From: Chloroflexi bacterium UBA4736
GTDB lineage: Bacteria > Chloroflexota > Dormibacteria > Dormibacterales > Dormibacteraceae
Length of the DNA: 53,858 nt
Reading direction: 5' to 3'
NCBI GenBank assembly: GCA_002404015.1
Contig: DHIW01000022.1
Location: 8,793 to 62,650 of the forward strand
How positions within the stretch are numbered: position 1 is the first letter of the stretch; each line of letters opens with the position of its first letter. Below the pieces are notes generated by a model. That model made no database searches, was not told where the DNA came from, and was given only the letters and a program-made list of their open reading frames with translations. The translations under genes were made by a program, and so were the position numbers. Below are positions 37,087 to 46,411 of the stretch, piece by piece.

Positions 37087-37888
37087 CGATCACGGCTCCC
37101 TTCATGGCGGTCCCGCAGGGACAGTCGCGGTCGCCGGGCAGCTGCGGAATGAGGCCCAGGATGAGCTCCCGAACACGCTCGTTGCTGGCGGCGAAGAAGC
37201 GCTCGACCTCGGCCACGCTGACCGGCTCGACCGCGGGGTCCGCGGCCAGGCCCGCATCGTAGTCGGTGATCAGCGAGACGTTGACGTAGCAGAGCTCGAG
37301 CTCGCGGGCCAGGATGACCTCGGGGTACTGCGTCATGTTCACGACCTGCCAGCCCATCGCCGCGAACCAGCGGCTCTCCGCGCGGGTCGAGAAGCGGGGC
37401 CCCTGGATCACCACCACCGTTCCCGTCTCGTGAACGTCCAGGCCCAGCGCGCGACCCGTCCGGATGGCGAGGTCGCGGAGGACCGGGCAGTACGGTTCCG
37501 CCGCGCTGACGTGCGCCACTCGGGGACCATCCGGATAGAACGTGTCGGCGCGGCCCCAGGTTCGGTCGACGAACTGGTCGCAGACGACGAAGTGGCCAGG
37601 CTTGACGGCCGGCTGCAGGCTGCCGACGGCGGTTGGCGCGATGACGCGCGTCACCCCGAGCGCGCGCATCGCCCAGAGGTTGGCCCGGTAGTTGATCGCG
37701 GCGGGCGGCAGCGTGTGCTGGACGCCGTGCCGGGGCAGGAACGCCACCGACCGGCCCTCGATCATACCCAGGGCGATGCGGTCCGACGGCTTCCCGTACG
37801 GGGTGTCCACCTCCACGAGCTCGACGTCGTCCAGCAGCCTGTAGAAGCCGCTGCCGCCGAAGACGCCGACCTCGGCCCGGCCCATCAC
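37079..37888 (-). CDS. mtnP: S-methyl-5'-thioadenosine phosphorylase
   Basis: 269 aa PNP/MTAP-family enzyme: GVFGGSGFYRLLDD at the start, PRHGVQHTLPPAAINYRANLW, and VVVIQGPRFSTRAESR with MGWQVVNMTQYPE. It cleaves MTA to adenine and methylthioribose-1-phosphate, which the upstream mtnA product isomerises. The C-terminal CPCGTAMKG is typical of prokaryotic MTAP-like proteins. It overlaps mtnA by 4 bp (ATGA). Confidence 0.93.
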   Translation of the reverse strand: MMGRAEVGVFGGSGFYRLLDDVELVEVDTPYGKPSDRIALGMIEGRSVAFLPRHGVQHTLPPAAINYRANLWAMRALGVTRVIAPTAVGSLQPAVKPGHFVVCDQFVDRTWGRADTFYPDGPRVAHVSAAEPYCPVLRDLAIRTGRALGLDVHETGTVVVIQGPRFSTRAESRWFAAMGWQVVNMTQYPEVILARELELCYVNVSLITDYDAGLAADPAVEPVSVAEVERFFAASNERVRELILGLIPQLPGDRDCPCGTAMKGAVIGG

Positions 37889-38808
37889 ACCATCGCTCCG
37901 AGGCGTACGCCGGACTCGGTGATGAGCGCCGTGACGAGGCGCGCCGGGGTCACGTCGAAGGCGGGGTTCCAGGCCTCCGTCCCGGCGGGCGCGAAAGTGG
38001 TCACCTCGCTCGGGTCGCGCTCCTCGATCTCCACCGCGGCGCCGTCCGCCGCCCCGAGGTCGATCGTGCTGGTCGGCGCGGCCGTGTAGAAGGGGACGCC
38101 GTGCTCGTGGCAGAGCAGCGCCAGCGGGTAGGTGCCGACCTTGTTCACCACGTCCCCATTGGCGCAGACGCGGTCAGCGCCGCTTATGGCCGCATCGGCC
38201 AGGCCCCGCTGCAGGAGCAGGCCGGCTGCCGAGTCGGCGATCAGCTTGAAGGGGATGCCGAGCCGCCGCAGCTCCCAGGCCGTGAGCCTGGCGCCCTGCG
38301 CCCGAGGGCGCGTCTCCATCACGTACACGAACGGCTGCTTGCCGGCCTCGTGGGCCGTCCGGATGACTCCTAGCGCGGTCCCGTAGTCCACGGTGGCCAG
38401 GGCCCCCGTGTTGCAGATCGTGATGACGCGAGCGCCCTCCGGAAGCAGGGCCGCCCCGTGGCGCCCGATGGCCCGGCAGGCCGCGACGCTCTCCCGCGAG
38501 ATCAGGTGGGCCTCCTCGAGCGGCTCCCGGGCCCGCTCGACGCGCTCGACCGCCCAGAAGAGGTCACGGGCGGTCGGCCGAGCGGCGCGGATCAGGGCAG
38601 CGCCCCCGGCCAGGTCACCCTCGCGCGCGGCCAGGGCCACGCCGTAAGCGGCCGCCGCGCCGATCGCCGGGGCGCCCCGCACAACCATCTCCCGGATGGC
38701 GCGGGCGACCTCCGCCGCGGTGCGGCAGGTGACATAGACCTCCTCCCCGGGCAGGCGGGTCTGGTCGATGAGCCTCAGGCCATCGCCCGTCCACTCGACT
38801 GTCGCCAT
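37885..38808 (-). CDS. mtnA: Methylthioribose-1-phosphate isomerase
   Basis: About 307 aa from the ATG at 38808 (a TTG 9 bp upstream also fits). Substrate-site motifs RGAPAIG, ETRPRAQGARLTAWEL, GADRVCANGDVVNKVGTYPLA and PFYTAAPTSTID are those of MtnA. It converts methylthioribose-1-P to methylthioribulose-1-P. With mtnP it forms the start of the methionine salvage pathway; later mtn genes are not in the window. Confidence 0.94.
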   Translation of the reverse strand: MATVEWTGDGLRLIDQTRLPGEEVYVTCRTAAEVARAIREMVVRGAPAIGAAAAYGVALAAREGDLAGGAALIRAARPTARDLFWAVERVERAREPLEEAHLISRESVAACRAIGRHGAALLPEGARVITICNTGALATVDYGTALGVIRTAHEAGKQPFVYVMETRPRAQGARLTAWELRRLGIPFKLIADSAAGLLLQRGLADAAISGADRVCANGDVVNKVGTYPLALLCHEHGVPFYTAAPTSTIDLGAADGAAVEIEERDPSEVTTFAPAGTEAWNPAFDVTPARLVTALITESGVRLGAMV

Positions 38809-38855
38809 TGCTAGCAAGTCTCGCCGACAAGGGGAGACGATGACCGCGCCGGCGG

Positions 38856-39692
38856 TCAGGAGCTCTCGGGCGCCGGTCTCCAGGTCCGGTTGAGGCTACC
38901 GGTGGAGTAGCCCTCCAGGTCGACCGAGACGAACTTGTAACCGGCAGCCCGCACGCCGTCGACGACGCGCGCGCGCAGGTCGATGAGCCGCTCCATCTCG
39001 GCCGGTTCTACCTCGATCCGGGCCACCTCACCGTGGTGGCGGACCCTCACCTGGCGGAAGCCCAGCGCCTGGATGGCGGCCTCGGCCCCCTCGATCTGGC
39101 GCAGGGCTTCGACCGTCACCTCGGTGCCGTGCGGGATCCGGGACGAGAGACAGGCAAAGGATGGCTTGTCCCAGTTGGGCAAGCCGAGTCTCCTGGCCAC
39201 CCCCCGGATGTCGCTCTTCCCCATGCCCGCTTCGAGAAGCGGGAAGCGCACGCCGCGGCGGACGGCGGAGCCGTGGCCGGGCCGGTGCTCGCCGGCGTCG
39301 TCCGCCGTCGCGCCGTAGGCCAGGTGGGCGAGACCGAGTCGCTCGCGCACGGGCTCCAGCGTCTCGAACAGCTCCTCCTTGCAGTGGAAGCAGCGATCGG
39401 GGCTGTTGCGCCGGTAGGCCTCCAGCGAGACCTCGTCGGTGTCCACCTCGACCAGCCGGGCGCCCAGGCTGGCGGACAAGAGGCGGGCCTGCTCCTGCTC
39501 GGCCGCCGGGTAGGCGGGAGAGCTGGCCAGGACCGCCGCCGCCTGGTCGCCTCCCAGCTCCTCCAGCGCCAGCTTCAGGAGCAGGGTCGAGTCGACGCCG
39601 CCGGAGTAGGCGACCAGTACGGAGCCGAGGTCGCGGACGATGGCGCGAGCCCGGTCCAGGGTGGCCGAGTCGAACCGGTCGAGCTGGATCAA
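38856..39692 (-). CDS. larE: ATP-dependent sacrificial sulfur transferase LarE-like
   Basis: 278 aa PP-loop protein: SGGVDS at residues 30-35, RCFHCKEELFE (C101, C104) and C181 in KPSFACLSSRIPHG, the position of the sacrificial cysteine of Lactiplantibacillus LarE. LarE donates sulfur to build the nickel-pincer cofactor of lactate racemase. larA, larB and larC are not in the window. Some LarE homologues use an iron-sulfur cluster bound by extra cysteines, and the C-x2-C pair could be relevant. TTG start. Confidence 0.88.
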   Translation of the reverse strand: MIQLDRFDSATLDRARAIVRDLGSVLVAYSGGVDSTLLLKLALEELGGDQAAAVLASSPAYPAAEQEQARLLSASLGARLVEVDTDEVSLEAYRRNSPDRCFHCKEELFETLEPVRERLGLAHLAYGATADDAGEHRPGHGSAVRRGVRFPLLEAGMGKSDIRGVARRLGLPNWDKPSFACLSSRIPHGTEVTVEALRQIEGAEAAIQALGFRQVRVRHHGEVARIEVEPAEMERLIDLRARVVDGVRAAGYKFVSVDLEGYSTGSLNRTWRPAPESS

Positions 39693-39713
39693 GTCCAGCT
39701 CAGGTTAAACCGG

Positions 39714-40565
39714 TTAGACCGTGGCCTGGATGGGGGTGACCGAGGGCTCGACCGCGGTCACGCCGCAGAACTGCTCGTAGTCGATCAGCTCCTTGACCGT
39801 CGGGTTGTCGCCGCAGAGCGGGCACTTCGGGCTGCGGCGCAGGTTCAGCTTGCGGAAGGACATGTCCATCCCTTCGAAGACCAGCAGCTTGCCGATCAGC
39901 GGCTCGCCGATCGAGAGGATGTACTTGATGGTCTCGAAGGCCATCATGCTGCCGATGATCCCTGGCAGCACGCCGAACACGCCGGCCTCGGCGCAGCTGG
40001 CGACGGCGCCCGGGGGCGGGGGGGTCGGGAACAGGCAGCGGTAGCAGCCCGTGCCCTTGGCGGCGTCGAACATCGTCATCTGGCCTTCGAAGCGGTAGAT
40101 GGCGCCGTGCACGAGCGGCTTGCCCAGCAGAAACGAGGCGTCGTTGGCCAGGTACCTGGTGGGGAAGTTGTCCGTCCCGTCCACGATCAGGTCGTAGGGC
40201 TCGAAGATCTCCAGCGCGTTCTCGGAGTTCAGGTGCGTCCGGTGCTTGACCACCTCGACGTCGGGGTTCATCGACTTCATCGACTCCTCGGCGGAGTCCA
40301 CCTTGGGACGGCCCAGGTCGTCCAGCCCGTGCAGGATCTGGCGCTGCAGGTTGGTGCGGTCGACCTCGTCGAAGTCCAGGATTCCGATCTTGCCGATGCC
40401 GGCAGCGGCCAGGTAGAGGCCGGCCGGGGAACCGAGGCCGCCGGCGCCCAGCAGCAGAACGCTCGAGTTGAGCAGCTTCTTCTGGCCGGTGCCGCCGACC
40501 TCGGGCAGGATCAGGTGGCGGGCGTAGCGCTGGACCTGCTCTGGCGTGAAACCGTTCCGGGACAT
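39714..40565 (-). CDS. moeB: ThiF/MoeB-family adenylyltransferase
   Basis: 283 aa E1-like enzyme. The ATP-binding loop is VLLLGAGGLGSPAGLYLAAAG and the hydrophobic linker FDEVDRTNLQRQILH is conserved. Two C-x2-C zinc pairs (GCYRCLF and CPLCG) and the crossover SCAEAGVFGVLPGIIGSMMA match MoeB/ThiF. It adenylates the C-terminal Gly-Gly of a small sulfur carrier. No rhodanese domain. Its sulfur-transfer theme matches the neighbouring larE, 21 bp away. Confidence 0.92.
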   Translation of the reverse strand: MSRNGFTPEQVQRYARHLILPEVGGTGQKKLLNSSVLLLGAGGLGSPAGLYLAAAGIGKIGILDFDEVDRTNLQRQILHGLDDLGRPKVDSAEESMKSMNPDVEVVKHRTHLNSENALEIFEPYDLIVDGTDNFPTRYLANDASFLLGKPLVHGAIYRFEGQMTMFDAAKGTGCYRCLFPTPPPPGAVASCAEAGVFGVLPGIIGSMMAFETIKYILSIGEPLIGKLLVFEGMDMSFRKLNLRRSPKCPLCGDNPTVKELIDYEQFCGVTAVEPSVTPIQATV

Positions 40566-40616
40566 CGAAGGGATATTACCCAGGGCGTTCGGAGGGTATT
40601 CCTACAATGGCCGCAG

Positions 40617-41513
40617 ATGGAGAACGAATACCTCGACGACGAGCAGGTGATCGCCCTGTACAACAAGGTGCGCACCGGCCGCCGGACCTGGCCGGCCGGC
40701 ATCTGGAGCTCGCCGGCCGCTCTCCAGTATGCGGTCACGATCTTCGACTACTGGATCCACAACGTGATGGGCTGGAAGGGCTGGCCGGAGGCGCGAGGCC
40801 GCGTGAACCCGGTCCTCCTGGAGGAGCACCGGCTGGCCGACATCGTGGACAACGTGTTCGTGCCCGAGTTCGGCGAGGACTGGCTCGATTTCGAGGTCGT
40901 CCTCAACGAGTCCATGCGGCTGTCCGAGGACGAGTCTTGGGCGGTGGACCTCACCGACCGCCAGGAGCGCGTGGAGGCGGCCTTCGAGCACGCGTTCGAG
41001 CAGATCATCGGCTCCTCCTCCAGCCAGCCCAAGCTGCTCTCCACCTACCACCAGTACCGCAACCACCTGCTGCGCATGTGGGGCGCCTTCCAGGAGGCCC
41101 AGAACGAGCACGACAAGGCCGAGCGGGACGCCGCCGAGCGCTTCTGGACCGGCCTGCGCCTGATCCGGGCCACGCGCGCCCGCACCGCCGAGTCGTGGTC
41201 GATGGTCAACGTCGAGGACGAGCGCGTGGGCGAGGTGGCCATGATCTGGGGCGACCCCCACCCCTACTGCGTGATCGTGCTCGACGACCAGCTGCCCCCG
41301 AACGGCTGGGAGCAGGTGATCTGGAAGCTGGAGCAGGAGGTCATGGTGGAGGAGCCGGGCGTGATCAGCTTCTCCGTCTGGCACAAGGGATTCGTGGGCG
41401 AGTTCTACCGCTGCGCCGACTGCGGCGAGCTGCACAGCCAGTTCGACGACGACCCCAGCGGGCCGCTGGGCCTGGGTGGCGAGATCGACGACGAGCCGGA
41501 ACCCGATGAGTAA
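40617..41513 (+). CDS. Unrecognised soluble protein coupled to a nitrilase
   Basis: 298 aa, not recognised. It is acidic and rich in aromatics in its first 60 residues ([27 protein letters not shown]), helical in the middle ([34 protein letters not shown]), with a beta-rich C-terminal half ending in a lone C-x2-C ([10 protein letters not shown]) and an acidic tail. The 8-bp overlap with the nitrilase start implies joint expression. It is divergent from moeB, 51 bp away. Confidence 0.75.
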   Translation: MENEYLDDEQVIALYNKVRTGRRTWPAGIWSSPAALQYAVTIFDYWIHNVMGWKGWPEARGRVNPVLLEEHRLADIVDNVFVPEFGEDWLDFEVVLNESMRLSEDESWAVDLTDRQERVEAAFEHAFEQIIGSSSSQPKLLSTYHQYRNHLLRMWGAFQEAQNEHDKAERDAAERFWTGLRLIRATRARTAESWSMVNVEDERVGEVAMIWGDPHPYCVIVLDDQLPPNGWEQVIWKLEQEVMVEEPGVISFSVWHKGFVGEFYRCADCGELHSQFDDDPSGPLGLGGEIDDEPEPDE

Positions 41514-42417
41514 GGTCCGGGCGGCGGTCGTCCAGGCCGCGCCCGTCATGTTCGATCGGGAGCGGACGCTCGGGCGAGTCACGGACCTGGCCGCCGACGC
41601 GGCCCGGGGCGGAGCCCAGCTGGTGGTCTTTCCGGAAGCCTTTGTATCCGGCTACCCGCGGGGCATCTCCTTCGGCACGGTGGTCGGCAGCCGCACGCCC
41701 GAGGGCCGCGAGCAGTTCCGCCGCTATTGGGAGTCCTCGCTGGACGTGCCCGGACCCGACGTCGACACGCTGGCGGAGGTGGCGCGCGCGAATCGGATCC
41801 ACCTCGTGCTGGGCGTGATCGAGCGGGACGGCGGGACCCTCTACTGCAGCGTCCTGTTCTTCTCGCCCGAGGGTTACCTGGGCAAGCATCGGAAGCTCAT
41901 GCCCACGGCGGCCGAACGGTTGGTCTGGGGCTTCGGAGACGGCTCGACGATGCCCGTCTACGACACCCCGCTCGGCAAGCTGGGCGCGGTGATCTGCTGG
42001 GAGAACTACATGCCGCTGCTGCGGATGGCGATGTACTCGAAGGGCATCCAGATCTACTGCGCCCCCACCGCCGACTGCCGCGAGACCTGGCTGCCGACGA
42101 TGCGCCACATCGCCGCCGAGGGCCGCTGCTTCGTGCTCTCCAGCAACCAGTTCGTCACCCGCGCGGACTACCCGCCCGACATCCAACCCGAGCTGGAGGG
42201 CGAGATCCTGTGCACCGGGGGCAGCTGTATCGTGGGCCCGCTGGGCCAGGTCCTGGCGGGGCCCGACCACCGGGGCCAGACCATCATCTGCGCCGAGCTG
42301 GACCTCGACGACATCCCGCGGGCCAAATTCGACTTCGACGTGACCGGCCACTACGCCCGGCCGGATGTGTTCCAGCTGCGGGTCAACGAGGAGCCCCAGG
42401 CGCCCGTCGTCCGCTGA
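41506..42417 (+). CDS. Nitrilase superfamily carbon-nitrogen hydrolase
   Basis: 303 aa from the ATG at 41506. The Glu-Lys-Cys triad is complete: E44 in [12 protein letters not shown]130 in [15 protein letters not shown] and C164 in [10 protein letters not shown]. The KHRKL and ICWENYMPL contexts are those of branch-1 nitrilases (nitrile to carboxylic acid and ammonia), though cyanide-degrading relatives share them. The upstream unknown gene overlaps it and may modify or stabilise it. Confidence 0.92.
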   Translation: MSKVRAAVVQAAPVMFDRERTLGRVTDLAADAARGGAQLVVFPEAFVSGYPRGISFGTVVGSRTPEGREQFRRYWESSLDVPGPDVDTLAEVARANRIHLVLGVIERDGGTLYCSVLFFSPEGYLGKHRKLMPTAAERLVWGFGDGSTMPVYDTPLGKLGAVICWENYMPLLRMAMYSKGIQIYCAPTADCRETWLPTMRHIAAEGRCFVLSSNQFVTRADYPPDIQPELEGEILCTGGSCIVGPLGQVLAGPDHRGQTIICAELDLDDIPRAKFDFDVTGHYARPDVFQLRVNEEPQAPVVR

Positions 42418-42432
42418 GCCGGCCGGACCCCC

Positions 42433-44700
42433 CTACCCCGGTTCGGCGATGCAGGTGAGGGTGTGGTTGGTCCCTTCCCAGCCGTCCGCGTACTGGGCCG
42501 TCCACTCCATCACGGCCCCCGCCCGCATGATCTGGGTCGGCAGCTCGGCCACCCAGACGTCAAGACCGGTGTCCACAGAGGGCACCTCTTTGAACGTGGC
42601 CCAGCTGTCGCCGGTCCAGCGCACCAAGCCCGGCCGAGCGAGCTGGATCCGGACCGCCCGGCCTTCCAGAAACCTGGCGAACGCGTGGACGCGGCTCCAC
42701 ACGAAGGCCGGCTCGTGCGGCGGCTTCTCGGCGTAGCGTTGGAAGGCCGGGCGGACGATGTCCGGCAGGCTGTCCGTGGCGATCGCCACCAACACCTTCA
42801 GGTATTCCGCGTGGGCCCAGCCCAGGGGCGCGGCCGAGTGGGTGGCGCGGCCCGGCTCCAACCCCCGCTGCGGCAGGGGCTGGCCGTCCCAGACCTGCTC
42901 GGGGAGAATCAGCTCGGGGCCCGCGAACGCCTCCATCGCCCGGACCAGGTCCTCGACCGTCTGGCCGGCCGCCAGGTGCAGGTGGGCCCGCTCCCCGGTC
43001 AGCAGCGGCCAGGGCCGGCCCTGGCCGGGGTGGGTCTCGTCCCAGCCGGTGCCGTCGTCGGATTCGCCATAAGCGTCTCCGGCGTAGCGGCGCCAGCCGG
43101 GCCCTCCCGGCAGAGAGACCTTCAGCAGCACGTCCACGGTGGTGGCGGTGTTGTCGATCCGGTGGTCGTCGCCCCGCCGGAGCCCCCGCCGCACCAGCTC
43201 GGCGAAGTCCACGCCCAGGGCGTCGTCGCGCTGGGCGCCGGCGTTCGGGTCCTTCGCGATCCTGATGTAGTGGCGAAACGGGCGCAGGTACGTCCAGAAG
43301 TCGAGCCGGTCCTGCCAGTAGTCGGCAACCGTTCGCAGGTGCTCCGCCGCCGCCTTCTCGCCGGCGTCGTCCGCGAACTCGGCGGTGGCCGCGAGGGCGG
43401 CGACGCAGGCGGCCAGGGTTGACGGTGAGAGCCCGGACGCGTCCTCCCAGCGGTCCAGCGGCGTGACCGGGCCGTTGGCGATCAGGTAGGCGGCGGCCCG
43501 CCGGACCATGCCCGGATAGGGGTCGCGGTCGAGGGCGCCGGCCACTCCGAGCCGCCAGGCCAGCAGGATCGGGAACGCCACCTCGTCCAGCTCGGAGCCG
43601 TTCCAGTGGGGGCGGCCGTCAAATGTGAAGTTCTGGGGCCAGGCGCCGTCCGGCCGCTGGACCGTCGCCAGGTAGTCGAGGGCACGCCGGGCGGCGTCGG
43701 TGTCGCCGGCGTCGAGCAGGCCGGTCGCGACCTGGTAGAGGTCGCGCGGCCACACCAGGCAGTAGACCTGGTCGCCATCCGACTGGTACTCGCCCCAGGG
43801 CGCGGCGGGGGCGGCGATGAAGGCGCCGCGGTTGGTCTTGTCCTCCAGGCAGCGCAGGACGGCCAGTGAGGCGCGCGCCAGGGCGCCGCCGTCACCGCTG
43901 GCCTTGAGGACGTTGGGCGGCAGGTCCGGCAGCATGTGCCAGGCCCGGGCGAACTCCTCGCGAATCTGTCCGGCCCCCTTGGCCAGGCAGCGGTTGGCCG
44001 CGTCCTCGGCGGCGTCGCGGCTGGCGCCGAAGCCGATGGCCACCTGGAAGGCGCCGGCCCTGGTGCCCAGCTCCGCCCCCACGGCGACGTTGCCGTTCAG
44101 GGCGCTCTCGTAGGTTGTGGTCAGCTCGCCGTCGTTGTCGTATAGCTCGACGAAGAGATCGGAGCTGTTGAGGTAGCCGGCCGTCGCCCGGCTGAAGGGG
44201 CCCACGACCGCCATCCAGACCTCCTCCTGGCGCATGACCAGCGCGACCGGGTCGCGGTCGAGGACGTAGGCGTCGTTGGGCGGGCGGCCCGCCCGCATGT
44301 GAGGGGAGGCCTGGAGGTAGAGGCGCAGGTCGGGGAGCTCGGGCCGGAAGGTGCCCGAGATGATCAGGGCGTCGAGGTCGGGGTCGCAGGTGAAGTCCTT
44401 GCTCAGCGAGTACTCGTGGTGCGAGCTCTCGACGTGAAAGCTGGGGATGCCCGGCATAACCCAGCGGACGTCGTGTGTCGATTCGGCGGCGTCGTCGACG
44501 GGGGGTGAGCCGGTCGCGGCGATGATGAAGCGGAGGCCGAGGAGGGCCGGCCGGTCCAGGGTCGGGTGGAAGACCTCGCTCAGGTTTCCCCGCGCGACGG
44601 TCAGCCAGACCCGGCTGCTGAGGCCGGGTGCGGCGCCGAACGCCTGCTTGCGCCCCGGACCCCAAAAAGGCGGTGCGCCGGGGCCTCCGGGTGCCTGCAC
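42433..44700 (-). CDS. GH15 glucoamylase-like enzyme
   Basis: 755 aa. The N-terminal beta-sandwich domain (GAPPFWGPGRKQAFGAAPG, SRVWLTVARGNLSEVFHP) is followed from about residue 270 by an (alpha/alpha)6 barrel. The general acid is probably E373 in HWNGSELDEVAFP, and the second acid lies in APLGWAHAEYLKV. It releases glucose from alpha-glucans, or is a glucodextranase. No signal peptide is visible, so it may act on intracellular glycogen made by the operon at 1-10 kb. Confidence 0.9.
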   Translation of the reverse strand: MQAPGGPGAPPFWGPGRKQAFGAAPGLSSRVWLTVARGNLSEVFHPTLDRPALLGLRFIIAATGSPPVDDAAESTHDVRWVMPGIPSFHVESSHHEYSLSKDFTCDPDLDALIISGTFRPELPDLRLYLQASPHMRAGRPPNDAYVLDRDPVALVMRQEEVWMAVVGPFSRATAGYLNSSDLFVELYDNDGELTTTYESALNGNVAVGAELGTRAGAFQVAIGFGASRDAAEDAANRCLAKGAGQIREEFARAWHMLPDLPPNVLKASGDGGALARASLAVLRCLEDKTNRGAFIAAPAAPWGEYQSDGDQVYCLVWPRDLYQVATGLLDAGDTDAARRALDYLATVQRPDGAWPQNFTFDGRPHWNGSELDEVAFPILLAWRLGVAGALDRDPYPGMVRRAAAYLIANGPVTPLDRWEDASGLSPSTLAACVAALAATAEFADDAGEKAAAEHLRTVADYWQDRLDFWTYLRPFRHYIRIAKDPNAGAQRDDALGVDFAELVRRGLRRGDDHRIDNTATTVDVLLKVSLPGGPGWRRYAGDAYGESDDGTGWDETHPGQGRPWPLLTGERAHLHLAAGQTVEDLVRAMEAFAGPELILPEQVWDGQPLPQRGLEPGRATHSAAPLGWAHAEYLKVLVAIATDSLPDIVRPAFQRYAEKPPHEPAFVWSRVHAFARFLEGRAVRIQLARPGLVRWTGDSWATFKEVPSVDTGLDVWVAELPTQIMRAGAVMEWTAQYADGWEGTNHTLTCIAEPG

Positions 44701-44749
44701 AGGAGATAAGTATGGGAGAGGTCCGCCGACTAAACTGGACTGCCGACCC

Positions 44750-44839
44750 GGGGAGGTGGCTGAGTGGTCGAAAGCGTCCGCCTGCTAAGCGGATAGGGGG
44801 TGTGAAACTCCCTCGAGGGTTCGAATCCCTCCCTTCCCG
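44750..44839 (+). tRNA. tRNA-Ser(GCT)
   Basis: The acceptor arms 44750-44756 and 44832-44838 pair with one G-U. The anticodon loop CTGCTAA sits on a TCCGC/GCGGA stem, a long variable arm follows, and the T arm GAGGG/CCCTC (44815-44831) has loop TTCGAAT. The discriminator is G44839; CCA is not encoded. It reads AGC/AGT serine codons. Its 3' half is the insertion site of the adjacent element. Confidence 0.96.
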
Positions 44840-46347
44840 CGTATGCCGTCTTGAACGTCAAGGGAGGTCTGGAAGAATCGGCGCTTTACCGGGCGCCCCT
44901 TGCGGCCTGTCACGGGGGCCGAGTACCGAAACCCGCCTTCCTCTTCGAAGATGCCGACGGCCCGCTCGATGATGGCCTCTATCTCCGCCCGATGCTCGAC
45001 CCGGGGCCGGTAGCGGACGACCGTGCCGTCCTCAACGTATAGGGCCTCGAACATGCGGCCGAGAATCCGGCGCCTAGTCGGCGGGTCGGCCGCCAACCAG
45101 TCAATGTGTAGATTGCGGAAGTGGTCGGCCGACGTGACCGGCACGGAGACGGCCTCCAAAATCTCGTCCCGTAGCGCCTCTAGCTGGGTGCGCTCGCCTA
45201 GGTATTGCGCCTCGGTCAAGTGACCCCATGCGAAAAGCTTGGCCTGATTCTCCATCGCCGCCTCAACCGAGGCCAGGGAGCGAACCGGCTTGCGGCGTTT
45301 CTCGGCCGCGTCCAGCATGGCCGCCGTGAAACCGCCTTTCTCGTCTAGATAGGCGATACGGTTAAACAAGGCGTTTACGAAGGCTGCCAGCACGTCCTCC
45401 CGGACGGACGGAGCCGCACAGGGGGCCGCCACGTCGCGCCGGCAGTGGTAATAGGCGTGTCCCTGAGTCCGGGTAGCGCGCATGACTTGGTTACATCGGG
45501 CACAAATCAACAGACGGCCGAAGGCGTATTCGTTAGTCGCCTGCCGGCGCCTGACCTTGCGGCCTTCCATGAGTCCTTGAACGCGCTTAAACGTCGCCGT
45601 GTCGATGATGCCGGGCCACTGGGCCTTGATTAGCTCGCCCTTGTACGTCGTCTTACCGACGTAGGCCACATTACGGAGCGTGTCCACGACGGTATCCGGC
45701 AGCCAACCGTGCTTTGAGCGGGCGCCTTGACGCGGGACGCCTTCCTCGTTGAGCCGGAGCGCAAGCGCCTTAGCTGAAAACTCGCCGGCCGAGTAGTCCT
45801 CGAAGATGCGTCGGACCACGGCCGCCTGTTCCTCGTGTACCACGAAAAGGCCGCCCTCCCAGCGATAGCCGTAGGGAGGCATCCCGTGGGGCTCGCCGCG
45901 GGCGGCCTTGTATCCGAGAACGCTCCGCATCTTGCGGCCCGCGGACTTGCGGTAGTGCGTTGCCGTGGCTTGCTTGACGGTCCACGAAAGCTCGCCATCG
46001 GGAGAACGGTCGAAATGACCTTCGACTAGCTCGACCTGAATCTCCGGATGGACTTCCATTAGACCGTAGAACTCGGCCGACATTAGGTTATCGCGGGCGA
46101 TCCGATCCGAGTCGAAGCACGCGACCACGGTCACGTCTCCGGCCTTGGCTTTAATTCGCTCGATGAGGGCTAGGTACTGCTTCCGGTATCGACTGCCGCC
46201 GCTGGCGCTCAGGTCGGTAAAGACTTCGACGGCCTCACAGGCTTGAACGGCCGGGAGCGCCCGGCAGGCCGCCTCTTGGGCGTTCAGGCTAACTGAACGT
46301 TCGTCGGTTCTTGATTGCCGGCAATAGATGGCGGCCGTCTTAGTCAT
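44785..46347 (-). CDS. Large serine recombinase (integrase), C-terminus encoded by the tRNA antisense strand
   Basis: 520 aa. The resolvase-type catalytic domain has S12 in IYCRQSRTDERSVSLNAQ and the FDSDRIARD motif. A Recombinase domain (about 150-260, MPPYGYRW, LNEEGVPRQG) and a zinc ribbon (LLICARCNQVM, YYHCRR, APCAAP) follow, then a helical region. The last 17 residues (GKGGIRTLEGVSHPLSA) and the TAG stop come from the opposite strand of tRNA-Ser; the stop lies in the anticodon loop. It catalyses attP x attB integration. AT-rich sequence with a TATGAT -10-like hexamer precedes the ATG. Confidence 0.93.
   Translation of the reverse strand: MTKTAAIYCRQSRTDERSVSLNAQEAACRALPAVQACEAVEVFTDLSASGGSRYRKQYLALIERIKAKAGDVTVVACFDSDRIARDNLMSAEFYGLMEVHPEIQVELVEGHFDRSPDGELSWTVKQATATHYRKSAGRKMRSVLGYKAARGEPHGMPPYGYRWEGGLFVVHEEQAAVVRRIFEDYSAGEFSAKALALRLNEEGVPRQGARSKHGWLPDTVVDTLRNVAYVGKTTYKGELIKAQWPGIIDTATFKRVQGLMEGRKVRRRQATNEYAFGRLLICARCNQVMRATRTQGHAYYHCRRDVAAPCAAPSVREDVLAAFVNALFNRIAYLDEKGGFTAAMLDAAEKRRKPVRSLASVEAAMENQAKLFAWGHLTEAQYLGERTQLEALRDEILEAVSVPVTSADHFRNLHIDWLAADPPTRRRILGRMFEALYVEDGTVVRYRPRVEHRAEIEAIIERAVGIFEEEGGFRYSAPVTGRKGRPVKRRFFQTSLDVQDGIRGKGGIRTLEGVSHPLSA
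44815..44839. other. Probable attachment site (element boundary) in tRNA-Ser 3' end
   Basis: The chromosomal tRNA is intact and a recombinase gene begins directly behind it. The T arm and acceptor arm are the likely identity block kept on insertion. No second copy of GGTTCGAATCCCTCCC is seen in the window, so the other attachment site must lie beyond 53858. The exact core is not defined by sequence alone. Confidence 0.6.
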
Positions 46348-46411
46348 CGGGAAGGAAGTATATCATACGGTCCGAACCCCTAGACGGCCGCCACTACTGG
46401 CAGGTTCGGGC

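Noticed and set aside
39033..40616. N-terminal two thirds of an 826-aa plus-strand frame
   Set aside because: Antisense of larE and moeB; the real gene starts at the ATG at 40617.
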